Positions 20,089 to 28,002 of a stretch of 64,000 nucleotides of DNA are shown here, piece after piece. The first letter of the stretch is position 1. Each line of letters begins with the position of its first letter. A program made the position numbers and the translations under genes. Location: contig NZ_CP113865.1 in assembly GCF_026810225.1 (NCBI RefSeq), positions 2,411,468 through 2,475,467 on the forward strand, written 5' to 3'. Below the pieces are notes generated by a model that had not been told where the DNA came from, did not search any database, and saw only the letters and a list, made by a program, of their open reading frames with translations. Source of the DNA: Caldicellulosiruptor morganii. GTDB lineage: Bacteria > Bacillota > Thermoanaerobacteria > Caldicellulosiruptorales > Caldicellulosiruptoraceae.

Positions 20089-21045
20089 TTAGCTCAGGCA
20101 TTCAACAGTCATTTCTTCTTCTACTCTTTCTCTCTTATCTTTTAATTGACTTTCTAGTAAATTACCATTTTGCTCTTTTTTGCTGAAATACCATTGAATT
20201 AAATAATCTAAAATCATGTAAGCTGAAAATACTATTATAATTCCAATTGCCAGCTGTGTCTGCCCCTCAACTTGTGAAATCCTATCAAACAAGAAAACAT
20301 TCAATCCAAAATGCATACCAACCGACCACCATATTGTTCCGGTTTTCTCCAGCATGTAGATAAGAATAAGCGAAATTACAATGTTTCTTATTATAAAAAG
20401 CGGTGGATTCGAAGGATACACGTGATAGGCTGAAAATGTTAAAGATGTTACAACTGCAGACCATATCTTTGTTGTTGCTTTTGAAAGACCTCTGTAAATT
20501 ACCCCTCTGAATATTGTTTCTTCCATTATAGCAACAATAAAGTATTGTATTAAATAAAATATATTTATATAACCCGTCACTTTGCTCCAAAAATAATAAC
20601 GCTGAAACTTTCCAAATTCCACTTTTATAGCACTCTTCACAGGGAACATTACAACTGTGTAGCTCAAAAGCAGCATTATGAGTATCCCTTCCAAAAAAAG
20701 AAAAAAGAAAAGCTTGGAACTGTAAATCTTAACCAAATTTTTGAAATATTCCTTTAATGTTTCTTTGCCTTTAAATAAGAATACAGTTAAACTTAAAATA
20801 ACAAAAGACCATATAAAATGAGAAACATAATCCAGCAAGCTTCCCATAACAATTTTAAAATTTGTGGTTAAATCCACTGTAAAATTTTCTGATGGCATTC
20901 TGAGAATTTTTTCATGAAATTTATCTATATTGTTTTTGTAAATTTCCCAAAATTCCAAAATAAGAAAACCAACTATAATTCCTATTAAAACATTTTTTAT
21001 AATTTTTATGATGCTATTTTTAATCCCCATCTTGTTTTCTGACAT
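20089..21045 (-). CDS. CPBP-family intramembrane metalloprotease (CAAX/Abi-like)
   Basis: 318 aa with about eight hydrophobic segments. The catalytic signature of the family is visible in order: EETIFRGVIYRGL (motif 1, EExxxR), FSAYHVYP (motif 2 His), and GMHFGLNVFL (motif 3 His). The start ATG has AAAGGGGA 7 nt upstream. Members cleave or process prenylated or small peptides and some protect against bacteriocins or process regulated membrane proteins. It is the last gene after an anchored exported protein and a small beta-rich protein on the same strand, so processing of one of them is a plausible but unproven role. Confidence 0.88.
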   Translation of the reverse strand: MSENKMGIKNSIIKIIKNVLIGIIVGFLILEFWEIYKNNIDKFHEKILRMPSENFTVDLTTNFKIVMGSLLDYVSHFIWSFVILSLTVFLFKGKETLKEYFKNLVKIYSSKLFFFLFLEGILIMLLLSYTVVMFPVKSAIKVEFGKFQRYYFWSKVTGYINIFYLIQYFIVAIMEETIFRGVIYRGLSKATTKIWSAVVTSLTFSAYHVYPSNPPLFIIRNIVISLILIYMLEKTGTIWWSVGMHFGLNVFLFDRISQVEGQTQLAIGIIIVFSAYMILDYLIQWYFSKKEQNGNLLESQLKDKRERVEEEMTVECLS

Positions 21046-21106
21046 AATTTATCCCCTTTCAGATTTATTTTAAAATTTCATATTATGTTATAATTTTTAA
21101 TAGTTT

Positions 21107-22093
21107 TTATCTGGCAATTTTGTTGCGCAGATTTTCAGCACTCCTTTCAATTGCCCTGTATAAGTCTGAACCGGTACGCGTTGACTGATATATTACTTTA
21201 ATACCCTTTTTGCCCTCTTCTTTATAGAGTATTCTGGGTGATAACATTATAATATGATATGATTCAGAATAATCCTTGGGTATGAAAACCCTAAATTGAA
21301 TTTTATCCCCTGGCTTTAGTAAATAACCATCTGAAGGTATATCGGGCTCTGTCCAACATTTGACCAATGGATATATCTGCCGTGGCACATCTATTTTCAT
21401 AACTCTCAAATTCTTTCTTGACATATTTTCATATACAAACTCCCATTCATCACCTATGTATCCATTTTCGTTGCCTGCCAATATATCCTCTATGCTTCTA
21501 TTATTCCCATATTTTTGCTGTGAATAGCCTCCAACCCCCAAAAAATCATAGTTGTTTTTTTCTTTTAAAACTTCCATATAACATAAAATTTCCTTTGCAT
21601 ATGTTTTCCCATTAAATGTGTATTTAATCCTGTCAAATAAATAAATTCCTTTTGGCAGCTTATCCACCGATAAATAAAGTTCAAATTGGTAATAATTAAA
21701 ACCACCTATTAAAAGTGGAGTTTTAGATTCGATTTTTGCATTGTTTATTCTGACTTTGCAATTATTTGCACCTTCTAAGTCTGTAAATTTTAGTTTTTTT
21801 ATAATCTCATCAGTTGCCAAAACGCCAACTTCTATTGATGGATATTCATACCTTGGTTTTAAAACTTCATGTGCTCCTTCATATATTGATATATTACTTG
21901 AACTTGCTATATAGTCTTTATCTCCCCCAATATTGGCTATTGTTCTCAATATATATGGTGTATTTTTATCCAGATAGAAAAAATCAACTTTCTCCAAAGA
22001 CATCCCTTTTATGCAAGATATACCCGCGTTAATTAAAAGCACTATTGAAAATATGAAGAGTGTTAATCTCTGTTTTAAAAATGTCTTTATCAT
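21107..22093 (-). CDS. Exported or membrane-anchored protein of unknown function
   Basis: 328 aa, not recognised. The N-terminus is a signal peptide or single anchor (residues about 10-28, LFIFSIVLLINAGISCI); the Cys at about 27 does not sit in a good lipobox. The rest is soluble, with alternating beta-type patterns (YYQFELYLSVDKLPKGIYLF; GDKIQFRVFIPKDY) suggesting two beta-sandwich domains, and a helical basic tail (RAIERSAENLRNKIAR). It is 61 bp upstream of the CPBP protease gene and 113 bp downstream of the small beta-rich gene, same strand, with a hairpin in the latter gap. Confidence 0.8.
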   Translation of the reverse strand: MIKTFLKQRLTLFIFSIVLLINAGISCIKGMSLEKVDFFYLDKNTPYILRTIANIGGDKDYIASSSNISIYEGAHEVLKPRYEYPSIEVGVLATDEIIKKLKFTDLEGANNCKVRINNAKIESKTPLLIGGFNYYQFELYLSVDKLPKGIYLFDRIKYTFNGKTYAKEILCYMEVLKEKNNYDFLGVGGYSQQKYGNNRSIEDILAGNENGYIGDEWEFVYENMSRKNLRVMKIDVPRQIYPLVKCWTEPDIPSDGYLLKPGDKIQFRVFIPKDYSESYHIIMLSPRILYKEEGKKGIKVIYQSTRTGSDLYRAIERSAENLRNKIAR

Positions 22094-22134
22094 TCAATAC
22101 TTCTCCTCTCCCAGAATATATTTATCAGTGTCAA

Positions 22135-22177
22135 TAAAAACAGGGGCTGCCTGTTTTAGTTTTGGCAGCAGCCCGTA
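22135..22177 (-). terminator. Hairpin after the aerolysin-like gene
   Basis: GGGCTGC and GCAGCCC (7 bp, extendable with a bulge) with a CCTGTTTTTATT tail on the minus strand, just past the stop of the gene at 22207. It could terminate or attenuate transcription into the next two genes. Confidence 0.6.
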
Positions 22178-22206
22178 AAAATCAACATTTTATTTAAAGA
22201 AGAATG

Positions 22207-22677
22207 TTAAAAATGTGCCCAAAATGCAATCCCTGTATAGTTTTTCACCCAGCCAGGGTAGATGTCATAACCAGAGTCAAACGGGTGTGGAACATATACA
22301 TCAAAGTAAATATTTACCCCCACACCTGCAGCCTCAAGGTAAAATGTTTTGTAGGCAGGTACTTTTTCATTACTTTTGTATATTCTTATTACGGTATTTG
22401 TAAAGCTAACTCCTAAGCTCGCTTCAACAAAATCTTTCTTTACGCCACCACCTACCGAATACGTATTTGTAGCTTGGAATTGCTGAGTTACCTCTATTGT
22501 TTTTGTATAAGGTGTATCATTTTTGTAAGAATAAATAAGCCTCCATGGATCTTGAAAAGAAACTGTCCTTGTTTTTACAACCTTAGGCTTGTCCCAAAGA
22601 TATTTATAGTCACTTATATTATAAGCATTACTGACAACCGTCTCACCCAGAGTTACCTGTTTTAACTGGGAAATCAT
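22207..22677 (-). CDS. Small beta-rich protein, aerolysin/ETX-like pattern
   Basis: 156 aa. No signal peptide is seen and no good ribosome site precedes the ATG at 22677; a stop codon lies three codons upstream, so this may be a truncated gene or use an undetected start. The sequence is dominated by alternating Thr/Ser/Val strands: IYSYKNDTPYTKTIEVTQQF, then ATNTYSVGGGVKKDFVEASL with a Gly-rich turn. This recalls the strand-insertion loop region of aerolysin/ETX-MTX2-type beta-pore proteins, a judgement from pattern only. Ends in aromatic GWVKNYTGIAFWAHF. First of three same-strand genes with an anchored protein and a CPBP protease. Confidence 0.65.
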   Translation of the reverse strand: MISQLKQVTLGETVVSNAYNISDYKYLWDKPKVVKTRTVSFQDPWRLIYSYKNDTPYTKTIEVTQQFQATNTYSVGGGVKKDFVEASLGVSFTNTVIRIYKSNEKVPAYKTFYLEAAGVGVNIYFDVYVPHPFDSGYDIYPGWVKNYTGIAFWAHF

Positions 22678-23001
22678 TTTTGTTTTTTATTGCAACCCCT
22701 CTGCTCCCTATTAGCGCTAATAGTTTGTTAACCGAGGGTTGTTGCCCCCCTCTCAATTCTGATTTTTTCTTAAATGGTTATTTACATAATTCTTAAGTTT
22801 TTATTTGTTTTAATTTAAAAACAAACCAATTTTAGAAGTCAATTTACATGTATATATATACCATTATACTTTTGAGCATGTCATTTTTTTTTTTTTTTTT
22901 TTTTTCAAAAATCGCGACTTTTTTGATAAGATTTTTTTGTTTTCTTAAATTTTCTTCTTTTATCTCTGTTTTTCTGCTTGAATTGTTTATGTGAAATAAA
23001 A
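22678..23001. other. Gene-free stretch with palindrome and 22-nt T run
   Basis: AT-rich and without coding potential in any frame. It holds a perfect 16-bp palindrome CTATTAGCGCTAATAG at 22708-22723 flanked by AACCCCTC/GAGGGTT arms, an ATATATATA tract near 22850-22860, and a homopolymer of 22 T at 22884-22905. The palindrome could be an operator for the minus-strand gene at 22677. Confidence 0.7.
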
Positions 23002-23031
23002 TTGTGACTTATATGCTTTCTCTGGTAAAAT
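23002..23031 (+). promoter_or_regulatory. Promoter of the macrodomain gene
   Basis: TTGTGA (23002-23007), 18-bp spacer, TAAAAT (23026-23031). A start site near 23038 would give a leader of about 30 nt before the ATG at 23069. Confidence 0.6.
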
Positions 23032-23068
23032 TAAATTAAGAATGTTAAAAGGGAGAGATCTATTAAAA

Positions 23069-23617
23069 ATGAACAATTTTTTGAGATCGGCGCTTAAAAA
23101 AATTGTCATTAAAAAAGGGGATATTACAAAAGAGCAGGTTGACGCAATTGTAAATGCGGCAAATAGCCACCTGCGTCACGGTGGCGGGGTTGCTCTTGCC
23201 ATTGTAAAAGCTGGCGGGGTTGAAATACAAAGAGAGTCTGATGAGATTATAAAAAAGATTGGGATATTGCCAACCGGACATGCTGTTATTACAAACGCAT
23301 ACAATCTTCCCTGCAAGTTTGTAATTCACACTGTCGGTCCGGTTTATGGCGAAGGAGATGAGGATGAAAAGCTATACAGAGCAATCTATAATAGCCTGTA
23401 TCTTGCTCACCTTTACAATTTAAAAAGCATTGCCTTCCCTGCTGTATCAAGCGGAATCTTTGGATTTCCAAAAGACAGGTGTGCTAGGATTTTGATTGAC
23501 ACAGCAATTGAATTTTTAGAAAACATTCAGACAGGCATTGAAAAGGTTGTATTTTGCCTGTTCGATGATGAGACTTATGGGTATTTTGAAGAGTATTATA
23601 ATAAATTACAAAAATAA
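23069..23617 (+). CDS. Macrodomain protein (ADP-ribose-binding/O-acetyl-ADP-ribose deacetylase type)
   Basis: About 182 aa from the ATG at 23069, chosen because AAGGGAGAG ends 11 nt upstream; an ATG at 23042 lies before that site. A single macro fold fills the protein: VKKGDITKEQVDAIVNAANSHL-like start, the GGGVALAI phosphate loop, PTGHAVITNAYNLPCKFVIHTVGP and the second loop PAVSSGIFGFPKDRCA. These are the hallmarks of the MacroD/YmdB group, which removes ADP-ribose from acidic residues or deacetylates O-acetyl-ADP-ribose. Stand-alone gene with its own promoter and terminator; no toxin or ADP-ribosyltransferase gene is seen beside it. Confidence 0.93.
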   Translation: MNNFLRSALKKIVIKKGDITKEQVDAIVNAANSHLRHGGGVALAIVKAGGVEIQRESDEIIKKIGILPTGHAVITNAYNLPCKFVIHTVGPVYGEGDEDEKLYRAIYNSLYLAHLYNLKSIAFPAVSSGIFGFPKDRCARILIDTAIEFLENIQTGIEKVVFCLFDDETYGYFEEYYNKLQK

Positions 23618-23620
23618 TAA

Positions 23621-23667
23621 AAAGGGGCTTTTAAAACAATTCTACCATTTCATTGCCCCTTTTTTTA
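23621..23667. terminator. Terminator between macrodomain and coiled-coil genes
   Basis: AAAGGGGC (23621-23628) pairs with GCCCCTTT (23655-23662), followed by a T run. A-rich sequence on the other side makes it usable on both strands by the converging genes. Confidence 0.82.
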
Positions 23668-23697
23668 TGCAAAGCAAAAATGGACTATTTATGTAGC

Positions 23698-24300
23698 TTA
23701 TATCAAAATCCCTATTTTTTCTTTCATAATCCTAAGATCAATATCATGTCTGCCGTATTCCTCTTTTATTTTATTGGTAACCTCAACAAGGTTTTCTAAC
23801 TTGGTTGAAGCTTCTTCTTTAAATTTATTCATATCTGCCCTAAAATGCTCTACATCTGTTTTAAATTGCATAACTCCACCAAATGCATTGTACAGTGTAT
23901 CTATACAGCCTGTATTTTCTAATATTGCCTGCTTTAGACTTTGCATTTCTGTCTGCATATTCCTGATGTCATTTTTAAGAGTTGAAACCTCTTTCTCCAG
24001 AGCATCAACCCTTTGCTCAAGAACAGAAACTGCCCTCTCAAGCTCGCCAACTCTCACCTCAAGCCTATCAAACCTCTCTTCAAGTCTGTCAAGCCTCTCT
24101 TCAAACCTGTCAAGTCTTTCTTCTACCCTGTCAAGTCTTTCTTCTACTCTGTCAAGTCTTTCTTCTACTCTGTCAAGTCTCTCTTCAACCCTATCAAGCC
24201 TTTCTTCCACTCTGTCAAGCCCTTCTTTTACCTCTTTTACATCGCTTTTTAGTTCCTCAATACCTAAGGCAATTTTCTCTAACAGTTCTCTTTCTGACAT
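23698..24300 (-). CDS. Heptad-repeat coiled-coil protein
   Basis: About 200 aa from the ATG at 24300, which has GGAGG 8 nt upstream; a TTG five codons earlier overlaps that site. After SERELLEKIALGIEELKSDV the protein carries about eight near-identical heptads of the form LDRVEER (residues about 27-85), then further heptads ending near residue 185. It has no enzymatic motif. Such proteins form long parallel coiled coils. It lies next to the exopolysaccharide cluster on the same strand but is 80 bp away from its last gene. Function not recognised. Confidence 0.85.
   Translation of the reverse strand: MSERELLEKIALGIEELKSDVKEVKEGLDRVEERLDRVEERLDRVEERLDRVEERLDRVEERLDRFEERLDRLEERFDRLEVRVGELERAVSVLEQRVDALEKEVSTLKNDIRNMQTEMQSLKQAILENTGCIDTLYNAFGGVMQFKTDVEHFRADMNKFKEEASTKLENLVEVTNKIKEEYGRHDIDLRIMKEKIGILI
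24062..24225. repeat. 21-bp tandem repeat (minisatellite) in coiled-coil gene
   Basis: About seven to eight copies of a 21-bp unit (consensus on plus near GTCAAGTCTTTCTTCTACTC) encode the LDRVEER heptads. The central three copies are almost identical, implying recent expansion or gene conversion; copy number may vary between strains. Confidence 0.85.
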
Positions 24301-24380
24301 AGAACAAACCTCCAAAAAATTTCCCTTTTCCTATTGTACCAAACTAAATTGCAAAAATTCAATCAACACTTTATAACAGC

Positions 24381-25757
24381 TCAGTATGCATTTTCCATAA
24401 ACTTGCCCCCAAAGATGGTTGCCAGAATAATTTTTATATCAAGCCAGAAAGACCAGTTTTCTATGTACCAGATATCGTATTTTATCCTCTCTTCAATCGA
24501 GGTATCCCCTCGAAGCCCATGAATCTGTGCCCAGCCGGTAATCCCCGGACGCACACGGTGCTTTATCATGTACTTTGGAATTTCCTCTTTGAACTTTTCC
24601 ACAAAGTACGGCCTTTCTGGCCTTGGCCCCACCAAGCTCATATTGCCCACAAGAACATCCCAGAGCTGTGGAAGCTCATCCAGAGAAAGCTTTCTTAAAA
24701 TCCTGCCAATTGGAGTTCTTCTCGGGTCGTCTTTTGTTGTCCATTTTACCTTTTCCTCATTTGGGTCCTGGACATACATTGTACGGAATTTGTGCATCCT
24801 GAAAATGCGCCTGTTATAGCCCACCCTTTCCTGGGTAAAGAATACCGGACCCTCTGATGTCAGTTTTATTAAAGTAGCTATGATTACAAATAAAGGCAGG
24901 CAGAGGATTAAACCAATCAGAGAAACAGCAATGTCAAAGCTTCTTTTTATGAATCTGTTTGTCCACTCATCAAGCGGAGAGTATCGGATGTTTATAAGAG
25001 GAATTCCTTCAATTTTTTCTATTTCTGCTTTTGATGGTATAAATTTGAAGTAATCTGGAACCAAATATGTTCTTATACCATACTTTTCACAAATGTCAAC
25101 TATATAATTTATTTCCCTTTCCTGATTAAGAGGAAGAACTATTATTATTTCATCAACATGGTTATTGCTTACAATACATTCCAAGTCTTCAATTTTTCCT
25201 ATAACTCCATCATTTTTCAGATCACTTTCATTAACTACAAACCCTATAATATGGTAGTTATTCTTTTCAAAAATCTGACTTAATGTTTTTGAAATTTCAT
25301 TTTGTCCGACAAAAAGTACTTTCTCTTTTGAAATTATTTTTGATTTTGGCGAAAATAGGATTTTTCTTAAAATGAGCCTTTGAAGTACTGACATAAGAAA
25401 GTTTAAAACAAGAAAAATGAAAAGAAAAATTCTTGAAAAATCAATAAGTTTCAGAGTGTAGAAAATCATCACTACAATCAGCAGAGCAAATATGTTTGAT
25501 TGTAATATCCTTGTAATATCTGAAAATAAATCTAAATTACCTCTCTTGCTTTCCTTCTCGAATACTTTTAGGAAAAACAAATACAAAGGTATATGTAAAG
25601 CTACAATCAATAAATATGTCTGTAAATCCAATGACGCTGGTTTATTAAATAAACCACTGCTGAACTTTATAAACCATGACAAAGCAAATGAAAATAAAAT
25701 CACAGCAACATCAATTGTCTTTGCTACCTTTGCATAAACTCTCAACAGATTATGCAT
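24381..25757 (-). CDS. Polyprenyl-phosphate sugar-1-phosphate transferase (exopolysaccharide initiation)
   Basis: About 458 aa from the ATG at 25757 (AAAGG 10 nt upstream); ATG codons four positions earlier are alternatives. Four or five N-terminal membrane helices (to about residue 130), a nucleotide-binding-like CoA_binding domain (KVLFVGQNEISKTL), then the bacterial sugar transferase domain: KRSFDIAVSLIGLI membrane reentrant helix, MHKFRTM, KLSLDELPQLWDVLVGNM, SLVGPRPERPYF and RPGITGWAQIHGLRG. It transfers a hexose-1-phosphate to undecaprenyl phosphate to start a repeat unit. It is the last gene, in transcription order, of a cluster of glycosyltransferases and polymerase-like proteins. Confidence 0.95.
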   Translation of the reverse strand: MHNLLRVYAKVAKTIDVAVILFSFALSWFIKFSSGLFNKPASLDLQTYLLIVALHIPLYLFFLKVFEKESKRGNLDLFSDITRILQSNIFALLIVVMIFYTLKLIDFSRIFLFIFLVLNFLMSVLQRLILRKILFSPKSKIISKEKVLFVGQNEISKTLSQIFEKNNYHIIGFVVNESDLKNDGVIGKIEDLECIVSNNHVDEIIIVLPLNQEREINYIVDICEKYGIRTYLVPDYFKFIPSKAEIEKIEGIPLINIRYSPLDEWTNRFIKRSFDIAVSLIGLILCLPLFVIIATLIKLTSEGPVFFTQERVGYNRRIFRMHKFRTMYVQDPNEEKVKWTTKDDPRRTPIGRILRKLSLDELPQLWDVLVGNMSLVGPRPERPYFVEKFKEEIPKYMIKHRVRPGITGWAQIHGLRGDTSIEERIKYDIWYIENWSFWLDIKIILATIFGGKFMENAY

Positions 25758-25819
25758 ATTTCCCATCATCCTTTTCGCTTGTATATTTTCATAGATGCCA
25801 TTCTATGTTATTATAATAA

Positions 25820-26914
25820 TTATTGATTTATAATTCTGCTTATAAAATCGTTGAATTCACTTCTAAATCTTTCAGCCCCAAACTTTTCAGCATGAATTCT
25901 GATATAATTCCGGTCGAATTTATCAACATCTTTTTCAAATTTATAAACAGCTTCTATCAAACTTTCGGCATCCTGTCGCTCAAAAAACACCCCCGTTTTA
26001 CCATCCTCGATTGTTTCCAGAGCTCCCCCTTTTTTTAAAGCAATCACTGGTCTTCCACACGCCTGCACCTCGACCGGAACTATTCCGAAATCTTCTATGC
26101 CCGGAAAAATCAGAGCTTTACATCTTCGATATAAATCTCTTACAATTTCATCCGGTTGATAACCCAAAAATTCAATATTCGGCTTAGCAATTGATTTAAG
26201 TTTTTTGTACTCCGGTCCATCTCCTACAATTACCAATCTTTTAGATATCTTATTAAAAGCTTCAACTGCTAAATCAATTTTTTTATACGGGACAAGCCTG
26301 GATACAATAAGATAATAATCCTCTATATTTTCGTCATTTGCAGGTGTGAAATATTCTGTATCAACTGGTGGATAAATAACCTTGCAATCTCTTTTATAAA
26401 ACTTCTTTATTCTGTTTGCCACATAATTTGAGTTCGCAACAAAATAGTCAACTCTGTTTGCTGCAACGGTATCCCATATTCTAAGGTAATGAAAGTTCCT
26501 CTCCAAGTATTTTTTTATTATGATGTTATAGTCTTTCAAATACTCATGTGTCAAATCCCAAATATACCTTGGCGGTGTGTGACAGTAACATATATGTATA
26601 CAGCTTGGCGAAGTTATAACCCCCTTAGCAAAAGCAGACGAAGAGCTTATCACCAAATCAAAATCACTCAAATCGAAACTTTCAAAAGCCCTTGGCATGT
26701 ATTTGAAAAATAGTTGATGCTTGATTTGAGCCAAAGGATTTTTTTGTAAATTAGAGGTAATTATGGTGTAGTTATTAAAATACTTGCCCAACCTTTTTTG
26801 GTTGTAGACAAGTGTAAAAATTGGTGCATCAGGGAAGAGCTTTTTAAGTTCTAATATTACCTTTTCAGAACCTCCCATAGTAGTTAGCCACTCGTGAACT
26901 ATCGCTACTTTCAT
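25820..26914 (-). CDS. GT4-family glycosyltransferase
   Basis: 364 aa with the two Rossmann-like domains of GT-B enzymes. N-terminal VAIVHEWLTTMGGSEKVI-like start with the GGSE donor loop; C-terminal nucleotide-sugar domain with VGDGPEYKKLKSIA and the EX7E signature EDFGIVPVE. Closest in feel to mannosyl/rhamnosyl transferases of the WbaZ type. The ATG overlaps the stop codon of the preceding glycosyltransferase by 4 nt, which indicates translational coupling. Cytoplasmic; adds a sugar to the lipid-linked exopolysaccharide repeat unit. Sugar specificity cannot be read. Confidence 0.92.
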   Translation of the reverse strand: MKVAIVHEWLTTMGGSEKVILELKKLFPDAPIFTLVYNQKRLGKYFNNYTIITSNLQKNPLAQIKHQLFFKYMPRAFESFDLSDFDLVISSSSAFAKGVITSPSCIHICYCHTPPRYIWDLTHEYLKDYNIIIKKYLERNFHYLRIWDTVAANRVDYFVANSNYVANRIKKFYKRDCKVIYPPVDTEYFTPANDENIEDYYLIVSRLVPYKKIDLAVEAFNKISKRLVIVGDGPEYKKLKSIAKPNIEFLGYQPDEIVRDLYRRCKALIFPGIEDFGIVPVEVQACGRPVIALKKGGALETIEDGKTGVFFERQDAESLIEAVYKFEKDVDKFDRNYIRIHAEKFGAERFRSEFNDFISRIINQ

Positions 26915-28002
26915 TGAAGTCCTCCACTCATTTCATAAATTTTGTATGTATTTTCAGCAATCCTCTCCCAGTTATACACTCTTAAAATCTCCTGTTTTAG
27001 CATCTCCAATTTTTTTTGCAATTCATTGGTTTTCTTATCTTTTAAAATGACCAACATTTTTTCTTTAATATCATCAATATTATCTGGATTTATATATAAA
27101 GCATAATCTTTGAAATATTCTCGTGTGGCACCGCCAGTTGTAACGATAAGTCTGCAGCCGCAAAAAGCAGCTTCCAGCGAAGCCAAACCCGGTGTTTCAA
27201 ATAAACCTGGCATTATATGAGCAAAAGCACATTTATAGGCAATCCATAGTTTCTTATCATCATGTTTTAAAGCCGGTATAAAAATTATTCTTCCCCCGCT
27301 TTTTAAAGCCTCTTTTTTGCATTGATTATAATACTCTGTGCTGTCGGGATTTGGCGAACCTATTAAAACAAGTTTTACATTGTTTTCCAATTTTATTAAT
27401 TTATTAAATGCTTTTATAAGATTCAATTGATTCTTTCTCCTATCAAATCGGGCAACATAAAGAAAATAGAGAGCATCAATATTGTATTCTTTTTTGAAAA
27501 CCTCTTCATCTTCCTGTGTTATTGCATTTAAACAGTTATTTATCTCTTCAACATCTATTCCATTCGGTATTACATGAATTTTTTCTGGAAGAACACCAAA
27601 AGCTTTTCTCAAATATTCAGCTTCTGCATAAGAATTTGGTAATACAAAATCAGCAAGCTTTAGCAGTTCTAACCTATCCAGCACAGAAGTTCTAAAAGGT
27701 AATCTTTTACTAATAAATGCGGCTATCCTGTAGGTAAAAAAATGTTTATTATCAAAGAAAATACTCGATATTATTACTTTCTTTTTTAAACTTCTGGCAG
27801 CACTCACAAGAGGAAAGAGAATGTATTCTGATCCAAAAAAATGAATTATGTCATAATCATTAAGTCTTGTATTTACAACGTCAAATATTTCTATCTCTAA
27901 TTTGAATAACTTTTCAAGATACTTCTTTGTTTTTAACATCTGTATTTCTCCACCACCCAAATTTTGAAAAGCCAACGGTGGAGTGACAAACAATATTTTC
28001 AC
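26911..28002 (-). CDS. GT4-family glycosyltransferase
   Basis: 363 aa, starting at a GTG that overlaps the TGA of the preceding gene by 4 nt. Start KILFVTPPLAFQNLGGGEIQ shows the glycine-rich acceptor loop of GT-B enzymes; the C-terminal domain has FLYVARFDRRKNQLNLIKAF and the EX7E motif ETPGLASLE. Placed in the middle of the exopolysaccharide operon. The sugar is not predictable. Confidence 0.9.
   Translation of the reverse strand: MKILFVTPPLAFQNLGGGEIQMLKTKKYLEKLFKLEIEIFDVVNTRLNDYDIIHFFGSEYILFPLVSAARSLKKKVIISSIFFDNKHFFTYRIAAFISKRLPFRTSVLDRLELLKLADFVLPNSYAEAEYLRKAFGVLPEKIHVIPNGIDVEEINNCLNAITQEDEEVFKKEYNIDALYFLYVARFDRRKNQLNLIKAFNKLIKLENNVKLVLIGSPNPDSTEYYNQCKKEALKSGGRIIFIPALKHDDKKLWIAYKCAFAHIMPGLFETPGLASLEAAFCGCRLIVTTGGATREYFKDYALYINPDNIDDIKEKMLVILKDKKTNELQKKLEMLKQEILRVYNWERIAENTYKIYEMSGGLQ

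Noticed and set aside
22207..22677. Extending the aerolysin-like gene upstream to find a signal peptide
   Set aside because: An in-frame TAA is three codons before the ATG and the upstream region is non-coding in the other frames.
24062..24225. CRISPR-like regular repeats
   Set aside because: 21-bp units with no spacers, inside a coding frame; a minisatellite, not a CRISPR array.
23774..24376. Plus-strand Ser/Leu-repeat frames opposite the coiled-coil gene
   Set aside because: They are the mirror of the 21-bp repeats; the minus frame has a ribosome site and heptad logic.
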